DNA of 64,000 nt, taken from assembly GCF_964656455.1 (NCBI RefSeq), contig NC_135721.1, positions 53,699,530-53,763,529 of the forward strand, given 5' to 3'. The notes under the pieces are model-generated. The model made no database searches and was not told the DNA's origin. It saw only the letters and a list, made by a program, of their open reading frames with translations. Source of the DNA: Halichoerus grypus. Its lineage: Eukaryota; Chordata; Mammalia; Carnivora; Phocidae. The translations under genes were made by a program, and so were the position numbers. Position 1 is the first letter of the stretch. Each line of letters opens with the position of its first letter. Shown one piece after another: positions 11,991 to 20,874 of the stretch.

Positions 11991-12656
11991 CATTGATCGG
12001 TAAACTTGGTCTTGGCTGGCTGTTCTTGCTGATCTTCTGGGGGAGGGGCCTGTTGCCGTGGTTCCCAGATGTCTTTGCGGGAGGCGGAATTGCCCCACCC
12101 CTTCTGGTCTGGGCTAAGCAATCTGTTTGGGTTTGCTCTTGGGAGCTTTTGTTCCCTGCAAGCTTTCTATACAGCTTTGGAGGACGAGAGTGAAAATGGC
12201 GGCCTCCCAATCTCCACCCAGAGGAGCTGAGAACTCGGGGGCCCCGCTCCTCAGTGCGCCCCCAGAGAAAAGCAGTCAGTCACTCCCGTCTCCCCGGTCT
12301 CTGGCCGCACTCCGTGCTCACCCGGCCTGTGACCGAGCGTTTTTATCTCTGGCACCCGACGCTGTGTGGAGTCTCCAAACCCAGCAGATCCCTGCGGTGT
12401 GCTCCCGCGCTGCTCCTCCCATGGGAGGAAGGGGAGTCTCCCCGGATCTGCTGCTTGTTGGGTCCCTGCTGGAGGAGCAGTGGCCCAACTGTGTCGGGGA
12501 TCAAGGTTTATGGCAACCCCGAGCTGAGAGCCCGCGCCTCGGCTCCGTCTCTGCAGCCGGCTTCCCTGCTCCGATACGTGGGAGCTCTGCTGCACTCAGG
12601 CACCCCCAGTCTTCCTGTGACCCCGAGGGTCCTGAGACCACACTGTCCCGCGAGGG

Positions 12657-12713
<57 letters not shown>

Positions 12714-13044
12714 GCCCTGCTTAGCCACTGGAGCGACGTCCCTCAGCGGAGCAGACTTCTAAAAGTTCCGATTTTGTGCTCTGCTGTTCTATCACTTGCC
12801 AGAAGTGGCCGACGGAGGCCCCTCCCCCTCCATCTATCCTCCCGAATATCGCCTCGGATTCACTTCTCTGCACGTCCTACCTTCCAGAAAGTGGTCGCTT
12901 TTCTGTTCAGAGTTGTTGCTATTCTTTTCTTCGATCTCCTGTTGAGTTTGTAGGTGTTCAGAATGGTTTGATCCCTATCCAGCTGAATTCCTGAGACCAG
13001 ATGAAATCCAGGTCTCCTAGTCCTCCACCATCTTGCTCTCTAGC
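11990..13044 (-). promoter_or_regulatory. L1 5'UTR (internal promoter region)
   Basis: This GC-rich 1.05-kb block matches 56911-57897 in order throughout: 'tctcattgatcggtaaac', 'ggaggcggaattg', 'gtgaccgagc', 'cttagccactggag' and 'gtggtcgc'. On the L1 strand its first bases read 'agagagcaagatggtggagg', containing an AAGATGG core like the YY1 site at the start of human L1. A second YY1-like AAAATGGCGGC lies on the plus strand at 12193-12203. Promoter function is inferred from L1 biology, not shown. Confidence 0.7.
12657..12711. repeat. (CA)n microsatellite inside L1 5'UTR
   Basis: About 26 CA units sit where the other 5'UTR copy (57561-57575) reads only 'ggttccaccccccgc'. The repeat therefore grew after, or shortly before, this copy inserted. 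It creates TH/HT-repeat frames on the plus strand and VC-repeat frames on the minus strand, none of which is a gene. Confidence 0.95.
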
Positions 13045-13056
13045 GAATTATTATCT

Positions 13057-14810
13057 GTAAGTTTTTAAAGAACTTTACAGACAGTGATTCTACAACCATA
13101 CATAAATATATTTTCATTTCATGTCTATATTTGAATTATGGGAGGAATTAGGACACATTACACTGCTAGAGTCTTAAAAATGTTAGAGAAAGAAATACAT
13201 TTAGGAGCAGTTGGTTCTATTCGGGAGATCTCATTCCCTGAGTATGGTATACGGTATTTTGTTTTCTTCCTCCTGTGTCCAGTCCCAAGATAATTATTCT
13301 TAATTTGTTTTATGGCATAACAACATTTCTGAGTAAAAGTTAGTGTGCCAATTTTAACTACAGCTTCTTATCAATACCATACATCCTTCCCCATCAATTT
13401 TATTCTTACAACTGTAGGCTTTGCAGTTGGTATGTACTTTAACCTTATCAAAATTTAACATACTGGTCAACTTTTTAATCACATTTGAAGTTTACTGAGT
13501 TCAGGAGTGCTATCATTGCCATGTTCACTATATGTCTTTCCTATAGTGTAAATTAAGTCACTGAATTCAGTTATAGTCATTTCCTGCCAGAGAGAGGCAA
13601 TTAAACCATGTGGGTCCAAAGCTGGTAATGACTTCACAATTATAGAACAACCACAGACCATGATGTTCCGTATAAACGATCAGAGCAGACCAATGTGGCC
13701 TTTCATATGAGAGCCTGTACTTAAAAGATGTATAGCAAAACTTTGTAGCTAACTATATCATTTTAGCTTATGTCTCTTGACATTGAAATTCTCATTGTTA
13801 CCAGCAAATCTCTTCAATGGAGCACTATGGAGTATTTTTATTCTAACCACATATTGATTCATCTAATTTCATACTTGAATAGTGATAATTTATTAAATTT
13901 ATAGAGTTCTAGATGTTTAGTTTATGTGGTCTATTTGTTTTGTAGTTTGATTCTTTTCCTTTTCCTGAATGGGGCATCCCACTAAAATCTCAGTTAATAC
14001 GTTCTGACACGGCCACAGGACACTGTGAGCAATAGCTTAAGATGTTTTGATTTAATCTAGAGAAAGATGAGAGTGGGTGTCCATTTCTTTCAACTCCTCA
14101 GCTCTTTCACCAACCATCTTAGTCTGTGTGTGGTTACTCAAGACATGGCATTAATAATAGCTATAAAAATAATAGTCTGTGGGTTAAAGGTCAAGAAAAA
14201 TATGTAAAAGACTTCAGGGTGAACTGATAGTAAAGAAACTCATTTAGTCATTTAAATGCTAGACTAGCATGGCCTTGGTGGGATCAGGGGTTAGTGGGAG
14301 CAAGAAGAATAAATGGGGACATCTCCAAGTAGTTTACTCTTGTTAAGAGAAAAAAGAAAAGATGGTAATAGCATTACCAAACAAGCACGCTAGAGGCAAT
14401 TTTCTTAATTACAGTGCTGACCTAGCAGTGTTACATAGAGTGGTCTTGCTATTGGCATGAAAGCTTTTACTTTCCAGTAATATTAACCCTTCTTGGTACT
14501 CTATGTCTTAATTAAGATAACTCCTAGAAGTGCTGCCAACATCCACAGTTTTATGTTCCTGTTGGTGTTTTTCTAAGTCATTTGTGAAAGATGTGAGCTT
14601 AGGGTCCTGGCACAGAGTCCAGTTCCTTTATCCAAGGAACTTTTTCAGTGAATCTAAAGGAAAATCTCACAACATTCTGTTTTATTAGGCTAGCTAGTTA
14701 ATATCACATTACACAAATTCTTGGAGAGAAAGAAAAGAGAGAGAAAGAGATCATTTTGGTCCCATAAAAATCTTCAGGGACAGCAAAAACCATGCCACAT
14801 GATCTATACA
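13057..14810. other. Unique AT-rich stretch, no gene seen
   Basis: No repeat family or exon was recognised in 1.75 kb. A 60-codon minus frame at 13479-13661 has no recognisable content. Confidence 0.45.
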
Positions 14811-14825
14811 AAAAACCACATTATT

Positions 14826-15028
14826 GGGGCGCCTGGGTGGCTCAGTTGGTTAAGCGACTGCCTTCGGCTCAGGTCATGATCCTGGAGTCCTAGGATCGAG
14901 TCCCGCATCAGTCTCCCTGCTCAGCGGGGAGTCTGCTTCTCCCCCTGACCCTCCCCCCTCTCATGGTCTCTTGCTCTCATTCTCTCTCTCAAATAAATAA
15001 ATAAATAAAATCTAAAAAAAAAAAAAAA
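14826..15028 (+). mobile_element. CAN-SINE, forward, young
   Basis: Opens 'ggggcgcctgggtggctcag' with a tRNA-type A box, then 'ggatcgagtccc' as B box, a CT-rich stretch, 'caaataaataaataaataaaatct' and a poly(A). The repeat cacattatt, with A-rich sequence before it, flanks it at 14817-14825 and about 15031-15039. The subtype ('gcgactgccttcggctcagg') is the form I associate with non-canid caniforms. Confidence 0.95.
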
Positions 15029-15044
15029 CCCACATTATTTGATT

Positions 15045-15642
15045 TTAAATATAAAATTGGCATTTATAGCCTTGAAGCTCAATTTTGGGTATAATTAATT
15101 ATAACACATTCTTACTTGTAGTGTATAAAAATATTAGAACAATTGCTTGTAGTAATTATACAATGGAAGAATCACTGAAATTCCACTTTAACATCTGAAA
15201 AATACTGAGTTTATGTAATTTTTAAACAAATTTTTACATTTCTTTGCTACTGCAGTGATCCAGGAAGGAACCTTTGAAATTCTTTAGAGAATAACCATAG
15301 TTAACTTATGGTTACTTAAAGAATTGCTTCTGAAAAGAAACCTCTGAGATGTATAATGTCACTCCAAAGTATGTTTTCCTAATTGGTCTAGGTGGAAATG
15401 TGAAATGTGTTCTCTCTGAGAGAACTCATGTTTCACTTCAAGAATCGAGTGCAAGATAAATGTGAATATTATTTGATCAATTTGAGTTCCTGAGTATTCT
15501 AGATTGGGTATCTATGCACCAACAGCTCTATGGACAATGGCCAAGTCCTTGTATTACTTGACTCTGGTTAGAAGGTTAGAGGGATAAAATTTTCCCATGG
15601 GCTTATTAGAGCAACTAGACCTATTCTGTTTCATAAAGTTTT
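15045..15642. other. Unique spacer
   Basis: No repeat or gene recognised. It ends at the left target-site duplication of a SINE. Confidence 0.4.
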
Positions 15643-15656
15643 ACTACAGTTTCTTT

Positions 15657-16092
15657 TTTTTTTTTTTAAGTTTTTTTTGAGAGACAGAAAGTGTGCATGT
15701 GTGCACGAGCAAGGGGAGGGGCAGAAGGAGTGGGAAAGAGAATCCTCAAGCAGACTCCCTGCAGAGCAGGGTGGCCTACGCAGGGCTTGATTCCAGAACC
15801 CAGAGATCATGACCTGAGCTGCAATCAAGAGTTGGCTGCTTGGGATGCCTGGGTGGTTCATTCGTTAAGCATCTGCCTTTGGCTCAGGTCATGATCCCAG
15901 AGTCCTGGGATCGAGCCCTGCATCGGGCTCCCTGCTTAACAGGGAGTCTGCTTCTTCCTCTACCCCTCACCCCACTTGTTTTCTCTTTCTCTCTCTCTCA
16001 CGTGAGTTCTCTCTCAAATAAATAAAATCTTTAAAAAAAAAAAACAAAACAGGAGTTGGCTGCTTAACTGACTGGGCCACCTAGGCACCCCT
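15657..16092 (-). mobile_element. CAN-SINE interrupted by a second SINE
   Basis: Reverse-orientation SINE. Its tail and body lie at 15657-15841 and its head at 16053-16092 ('aactgactgggccacctaggcacccc'). The middle is a later SINE. Outer duplications are actacagtttcttt (15643-15656) and actatagtttcttt (16093-16106), one mismatch. It is more diverged than the SINE inside it, which agrees with the order of insertion. Confidence 0.9.
15842..16052 (+). mobile_element. CAN-SINE nested within a SINE
   Basis: Starts 'gggatgcctgggtggttcattcg', carries 'ggctcaggtcatgatccc' and 'gggatcgagccctgc', and ends with 'caaataaataaaatcttt' and poly(A). The 13-bp duplication gagttggctgctt at 15829-15841 and 16053-16065 proves insertion into the older reverse SINE. 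Confidence 0.93.
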
Positions 16093-16120
16093 ACTATAGT
16101 TTCTTTAGATCTCTATTCTT

Positions 16121-16328
16121 TTTTTTTTTTTTTTTTTTTAAAGATTTTATTTATTTGACAGAGAGAGAGAGACACAGCGAGAGAGGGAACACAAGCAGAG
16201 GGAGTGGGAGAGGGAGAAGCAGGCCTCCCGCGGAGCGGGGAGCCCGATGCGGGGCTCGATCCCAGGACCCTGGGACCATGACCTGAGCCGAAGGCAGACG
16301 CTTAACGACTGAGCCACCCAGGTGCCCC
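16121..16328 (-). mobile_element. CAN-SINE, reverse, very young
   Basis: Long T tail, 'aaagattttatttatttgacag', and a nearly consensus body ending 'gagccacccaggtgcccc'. The target duplication tagatctctattctt is perfect over 15 bases (16106-16120 and 16329-16343). It lies 14 bases from the neighbouring SINE, giving three SINEs in 700 bases. Confidence 0.95.
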
Positions 16329-16343
16329 TAGATCTCTATTCTT

Positions 16344-16880
16344 AATACGGATTGCTTGTTAGTTATGCTATTTTTTAGTGCAAACATATTTTCAAACATT
16401 TGTTTAGTTTATAAGTTACCTTCAAACTTTACACACCAAATATATTAGCAGACCTTTCTTTACAGTCAACATTATTAATATTATGAGATAATGCAAACAC
16501 GTATCATTTATACTGTTGAAAAAAATTTCTAGGTTCTAACTGGAGCCACCTCTGCCCAGGGTGCTTTGTTGGCAAAACAACACTTAGTTTCGTTTTGTGT
16601 CTTTGCCAATGCTCTGCTTGATCAGAAACACAGTGTATCCAGTCAGCCAATCCCAAATGCCACACCAACTCTGGACTCTGTAATACTTCCTTGGTCCTTC
16701 TTGCACCAAACAAGGTTGACTGTGTAGCCCCAGCCATTCAGACATTTTCTGTTTCTCTTCCTTATTCTTTACTCTTTATCCTATAAAATTTTTCTTTCTA
16801 CCTTCTGTCACATTTTGCAGTATTCTGGAGATGGTGCTTCATGAAGTATTAAACAAAATTTGTTTATATCATCTAAATTG
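16344..16880. other. Unique stretch, possible decayed LTR
   Basis: At 16540-16830 the sequence is more GC-rich than its surroundings and holds 'ccagtcagccaatccc', then 'tataaaa' about 140 bases later. This is loosely like the CCAAT/TATA arrangement of a retroviral-type LTR. I cannot name a family and see no matching ends. A 77-codon minus frame across it is not convincing. Confidence 0.25.
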
Positions 16881-16895
16881 TCTTTAATAATTTTT

Positions 16896-17324
16896 TTGTT
16901 AATTTTTAATTTATTTTTTATTATTTTTTAAATTAACATACAATGTATTACTTGTTTCAGGGGTGCAGGTCTGTGATTCGTCAGTCTTACACAATTCACA
17001 GTGCTCACCCTAACACATACCCTCCCCAGTGTCCATTACCCAGCCACCCTATCCCTCCCACCCCCCTCCACTCCAGCAACCCTCAGTTTGTTTCCTGAGA
17101 TTGAGTCTCTTATTGTTTGTCTCCCTCTCTGGTTTTGTCTTCTTTCATTTTTCCCTCCCTTCCCCTATGTTCTCTGTCTTGTTTTTCAAATTCCTCATAT
17201 CAGTGAGATCATATGATAATTGTCTTTTCTTTGATTGACTTATTTCGCTTAGCATAATACCCTCTAGTTCCATCCACGTCTTTGCAAATGGCAAGATTTC
17301 ATTTTTTGTTGGCTGCATAATATT

Positions 17325-17370
<46 letters not shown>

Positions 17371-17439
17371 CCACATCTTCTTTATCCATTCATCTGTTGA
17401 TGGACATCTAGGCTCTTTCCATAGTTGGCCATTGTGGAC
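16896..17439 (-). mobile_element. L1 3' end, uninverted part of a twin-primed insertion
   Basis: Antisense L1: poly(T), a single 3'UTR module ('acatacaatgtattacttg' to 'accctcagtttgtttcctgagatt'), then the end of ORF2 as far as 'ctttccatagttggccattgtggaca'. It meets the inverted part at about 17439/17440. The left target duplication is tctttaataattttt at 16881-16895. Unlike the 11.0, 52.2 and 53.9 kb copies, it has only the proximal 3'UTR module. Confidence 0.92.
17327..17367. repeat. (TG)n microsatellite inside L1 ORF2
   Basis: About 20 TG units replace the 'tccattgtatatatatacc' block seen in sister L1 copies at 11610 and 52800. The repeat arose by expansion of a TA/TG-rich part of ORF2. 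Confidence 0.95.
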
Positions 17440-17965
17440 AGGAAAGAATGTCTAATGGAAAAAAGACAGTCTCTTCAACAAATGGTGTTGGGAAAATTGG
17501 ACAGCCACATGCAGAAGAATGAAACTGGACCATTTCCTTACACCACACACGAAAATAGACTCAAAATAGATGAAAGACCTAAGTGTGAGGCAGGAATCCA
17601 TCAAAATCCTTGAGAAGAACACAGGCAGCAACCTCTTTGACCTTAGCCACAGCAACTTCTTCCTAGAAACATCACCAAAGGCAAGGGAAGCAAGGGCAAA
17701 AATGAACTATTGGGACTTCATCAAGATAAAAAGCTTTTGCACAGCAAAGGAAACAGTCAACAAAACCAAGAGACAGCCGACAGAATGGGAGAAGATATTT
17801 GCAAATGACATATCAGATAAAGGGCTAGTATCCAAAATCTATAAAGAACTTATCAAACTCAACACCCAGAGAACAAATAATCCAATCAAGAAATGGGCAG
17901 AAGACATGAACAGACATTTCTGCAAAGAAGACATCCAAATGGCCAACAGACACATGAAAAAGTTT
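17440..17965 (+). pseudogene. L1 ORF2 fragment, inverted 5' part of the insertion
   Basis: Sense ORF2 sequence from about the [13 protein letters not shown] block to the NRHMKK block. A frame at 17570-17963 reads [20 protein letters not shown] and onward through [40 protein letters not shown] and [14 protein letters not shown]. It lies upstream of the reverse transcriptase-distal C-terminal region and has no catalytic domain. The right target duplication, tctttaataattttt at 17966-17980, is a perfect 15-base match. About 0.3 kb of ORF2 is missing between the two arms. Confidence 0.92.
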
Positions 17966-17980
17966 TCTTTAATAATTTTT

Positions 17981-19897
17981 AATAATTCTTTTAGTTATTT
18001 TATGTACTCAAAATGTCAACTGTAAAACAATGTATTTTTTTTCAATTTCATAAAAAAATGTTTTTCCCTTTGTATTTCTTTCTGTGGGGGTGGTTAGGTT
18101 CTTTTATTGTCTTACAAGTCTTCCTTTAAGAGTTCCGTATTTCAAGAGTTTATTTGCTGCCTCTGCCTCTCTAGGAACTTTTACAAATGCCATTAGAACA
18201 TTTGGAGAACTGTATTGGTGCTTAATTGTATAATGTGCTCAGTAGCCAGCAATGGCTATAGATTTTGGTAACTGAAAGATAGTGATGAAAACTTTTCCTT
18301 TAGTGTAAATATTCTCACTTAAAAAAACCCACCCAAATAAATAAATCACAGCTACTAAAGATAATTTCTTTATTGTTTTTAAGACTATGATATTTTTCCA
18401 TATTCTAGAAAAATCTGAATAGTGTAGACAGTTTATATTACATAGGTAGGAAAAAAATCAATAGTTGGTTTATTTCTTAAAACCCAAATAAAATGACCAG
18501 TATAGTTGTTAACCACACTGAACCATAACTTTTGAAGAACCATCAGTGTTAACACTTACTTCCACCTGATTTTTTTTTTCCTTATTGAAGTGTGGAGTAT
18601 TATAGCATCTTACAGCATCAGAATTCCAAACGGAAAAAAATGCACATTTCTCCTAGTAGAGGTGGGAAGGAAGAACTTAAGCAGATGTGATTTATCATTA
18701 CCATTTTTAAAATGAATGCTATAATAATGTGTTAAGTACAAAAACAATGCCAGGTATCTCCAAAGAAGATGATAAATTAATTTAGGGCCTTGGGGGCTAT
18801 TTGAAGAATAGCAAAAATAAAATCTTATTTCCATTTCATAAAATGGCAATTTAAATTACAGAGATAGACTATTTCATTGAAATGTAATGATCTGAGGGGG
18901 ATGAAATTATAGTGCAATGAGATGATGTGTAAGAAAGGGTCAAATGTAAGAATGAAGGAGTAGAAATATTAGAAATATTAACAAGTTGTAGCTAGTAATG
19001 AATTTGCAATTAGTAGGAAAAGTTACCTTTCTCTACCTCAATTATTTATTCTTCTATTCATTTATTCAGCAAGAAGTTAAACAAATCCTGTTATATGTCT
19101 CACTTTTATATATTTGGGAAAAATTGTTTCATGTTTATAATGAACAGGATCTCAAATATTTCTAAAATATTAAGGTGGAAAAGAAGAAATAAAGATTGTA
19201 GCAATCAAAAATATGGAGAACAGTTCAAAGTTAATCAATTTATTAAGTGTGTGTTCTTGAGCCAGTAATAACTTCTCTGAATCTGTATTTCCTCCTCTGT
19301 AAAGTGAAGCTAAAACAGCTGAACTTTACTTTCCCTTTAAGTCGCATTTGTCAACAAGGAGATGAGCTGGACTTGTTGGCAGACTGGCACACTTTCTGGA
19401 ACTTGCTAACTCTCCATTTTCTTGGCCAAATTATATCTCAGCATATCTACAGCTCCATGAAGCTATCAGGATAGCCACAATCTCAAACGTTGAAACAACA
19501 TCCAAAACTCTGAACCAGAAAGTGTACCTTTAAGCTTAGTCTTCCCTTTCCAAAATGTAGTGTGCTGAACCTATGAGCTTTGACTCATCCTGACTCAGCA
19601 AAGGGATGCAAGGTCTTATCAGTTTTCCATCCGGAGAAACTGGGAGACACTGTGAGTCTCTATCTAATTGTGTGAGGGTGGAAGGAGAGCAGAGACACCT
19701 TCTTTTCTAGCTTCATGTTGAAGAAGGACACAGAATCTTGACAAAATGGCACTGGGGACTAGAACACACTCGATAATGGGAAACTGGAAAAGTTTACAAA
19801 ATGAACATATTATGACTGTGCTAAAAATGAACTTGTTAAGGCAAGATTAAGTTTGAGAAGCATTAGACCTACTGAGGGACCCAAGATTTTTCTAATC
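17981..19897. other. Unique stretch with a weak MIR piece
   Basis: Mostly unassigned AT-rich sequence. At about 19243-19320, 'gttcttgagcca' to 'cctcctctgtaaagtgaagc' resembles a forward MIR core. The stretch also holds the motif cluster listed separately at 19581-19622. No gene recognised. Confidence 0.4.
19581..19622. promoter_or_regulatory. Candidate enhancer motif cluster: tandem AP-1/NF-E2 and GATA
   Basis: Two perfect TGACTCA heptamers start at 19581 and 19591, exactly ten bases apart. The second extends to TGACTCAGCA, an NF-E2/MAF half-palindrome. A GATA-type site CTTATCAG (reverse CTGATAAG) follows at 19615-19622. The spacing puts both AP-1 sites on one face of the helix, as in the tandem NF-E2 sites of globin-type erythroid enhancers. 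Motif presence is direct; activity is only a hypothesis. Confidence 0.4.
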
Positions 19898-19908
19898 AAA
19901 ATGTGACT

Positions 19909-20119
19909 ATGGACTCTGAGAAACAAACTGAGGGTTCTAGAGGGGCAGGGGGGTGGGGGGATGGGTTAGCCTGGTGATGGGTATTAAAGAGGGCACGTAT
20001 TGAATGGAGCACTGGGTATTATATGCAAACATGGAACACTACATCAAAAACTAATGATGTAATGTATGGTGACTAACATAACATAATAAAATTTAAAAAA
20101 GAAAAAAAAATCATCTGAA
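19909..20119 (+). mobile_element. 5'-truncated L1, 3'UTR only
   Basis: Holds the distal module of the young L1 3'UTR: 'aaacaaactgagggttctag', a G-rich block, 'ggtgatgggtattaaagagggcacg', 'gagcactgggtattatatgc', 'ctaatgatgtaatgtatggtg' and an AATAAA with A-rich end. The target duplication aaaatgtgact occurs at 19898-19908 and 20120-20130. Only about 190 bases of L1 were copied. Confidence 0.9.
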
Positions 20120-20130
20120 AAAATGTGACT

Positions 20131-20874
20131 TGCTATGAGTGATACGACTTCATACCAGAACATTATGTCAAACAGACACAATTCTCTTTAAAGAACTAAA
20201 TTTAAGTCTATGAATAAAGGGTAATGAAAATCTCTTTGTGTGATATGCCCAGGTTCCTGCAATTCTTCCCTATGATTATGTTTTTTATCTTTGTAGTCAC
20301 TATTTTTCTGGTGGACCTCAGAAAAATTCCTTTACCTCCTTTAGTTGAGATTTTCTCCCTTTTCTGTGGAAAACATTTCAGAGACACTGAGAAAATGAAT
20401 GCAGGACTGTTCTGAGTTGTTTATCAATGAGCATTTATTGAATACGGACCATGTGCTCAGTGACATGGGCTGATGTGGAAGAGTGGACAGCATCCATAGA
20501 TCTCAAGAGTGAGATAGAGATGAAATTAGCAGCCACATCAAACTTCCTCTCCCCTCCTATTTCTAATCTGCCCACTTGACATGGAGATAAGACCTTGACC
20601 TGATTTCCCCCACTCCCAGCCTTGCCTGTCCCCACATGTGTTCTACTGCAGTTAGTAACTCACAGAGCCATAAACAAGAGGACTGAAAGGGACAATAGAA
20701 ATGACATTTTACAGAAGCTGGGGAAGGGAACTGATTGGACTAGGGCCAGAGAGCTAGTTATTGGCAAACTCATAACTAAAACTCAAGTCTCTTTTCTAGC
20801 TCAGTCACAGCTACTCATACTCAGCCTCTCTGACACCAGTCAACTTCCAGAAATTCTGTAACTCCTCATGACCT
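20131..20874. other. Unique stretch with faint old-repeat signal
   Basis: Text near 20430-20470 ('gagcatttattgaatacggaccatg') and 20690-20850 ('gacattttacagaagctggggaa') recalls MIR or L1M pieces but is too decayed to call. Small frames at 20224, 20435 and 20622 show nothing recognisable. Confidence 0.3.

Larger units (their letters stand above)
11010..13044 (-). mobile_element. Rearranged young L1: 5'UTR fused to ORF2 tail
   Basis: On the minus strand this element runs 5'UTR (13044 to about 11990), then the last part of ORF2 (11990-11477), then a two-module 3'UTR and poly(A) (11476-11010). The 3' half of the usual 5'UTR, all of ORF1 and most of ORF2 are missing. One target-site duplication flanks the whole unit: gaattattatct at 10993-11004 and 13045-13056, with weaker similarity for a further ten bases. 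It therefore inserted once, already rearranged. The fusion point, near 11985-11992, shows a 3-base overlap (gaa on the sense strand) and no GT-AG signal. Confidence 0.85.

Noticed and set aside
11985..11995. Canonical splice junction explaining the rearranged L1
   Set aside because: Comparison with the 52-57 kb copies places the break in a 3-base overlap with no GT at the donor side.
12254..12724. 156-codon plus frame and 114-codon minus frame in the L1 5'UTR
   Set aside because: Not host genes. They lie wholly in GC-rich L1 5'UTR; openness in several frames at once argues for composition over coding. Only the antisense frame with matching ATGs in both copies was kept, as a finding.
14826..14900. 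tRNA gene at the SINE head
   Set aside because: A and B boxes are present but the sequence is the tRNA-Lys-derived head of a CAN-SINE, without a foldable mature tRNA.
16540..16860. Endogenous retroviral LTR
   Set aside because: CCAAT- and TATA-like words exist, but no paired ends, primer site or internal region; kept only as a low-confidence note.
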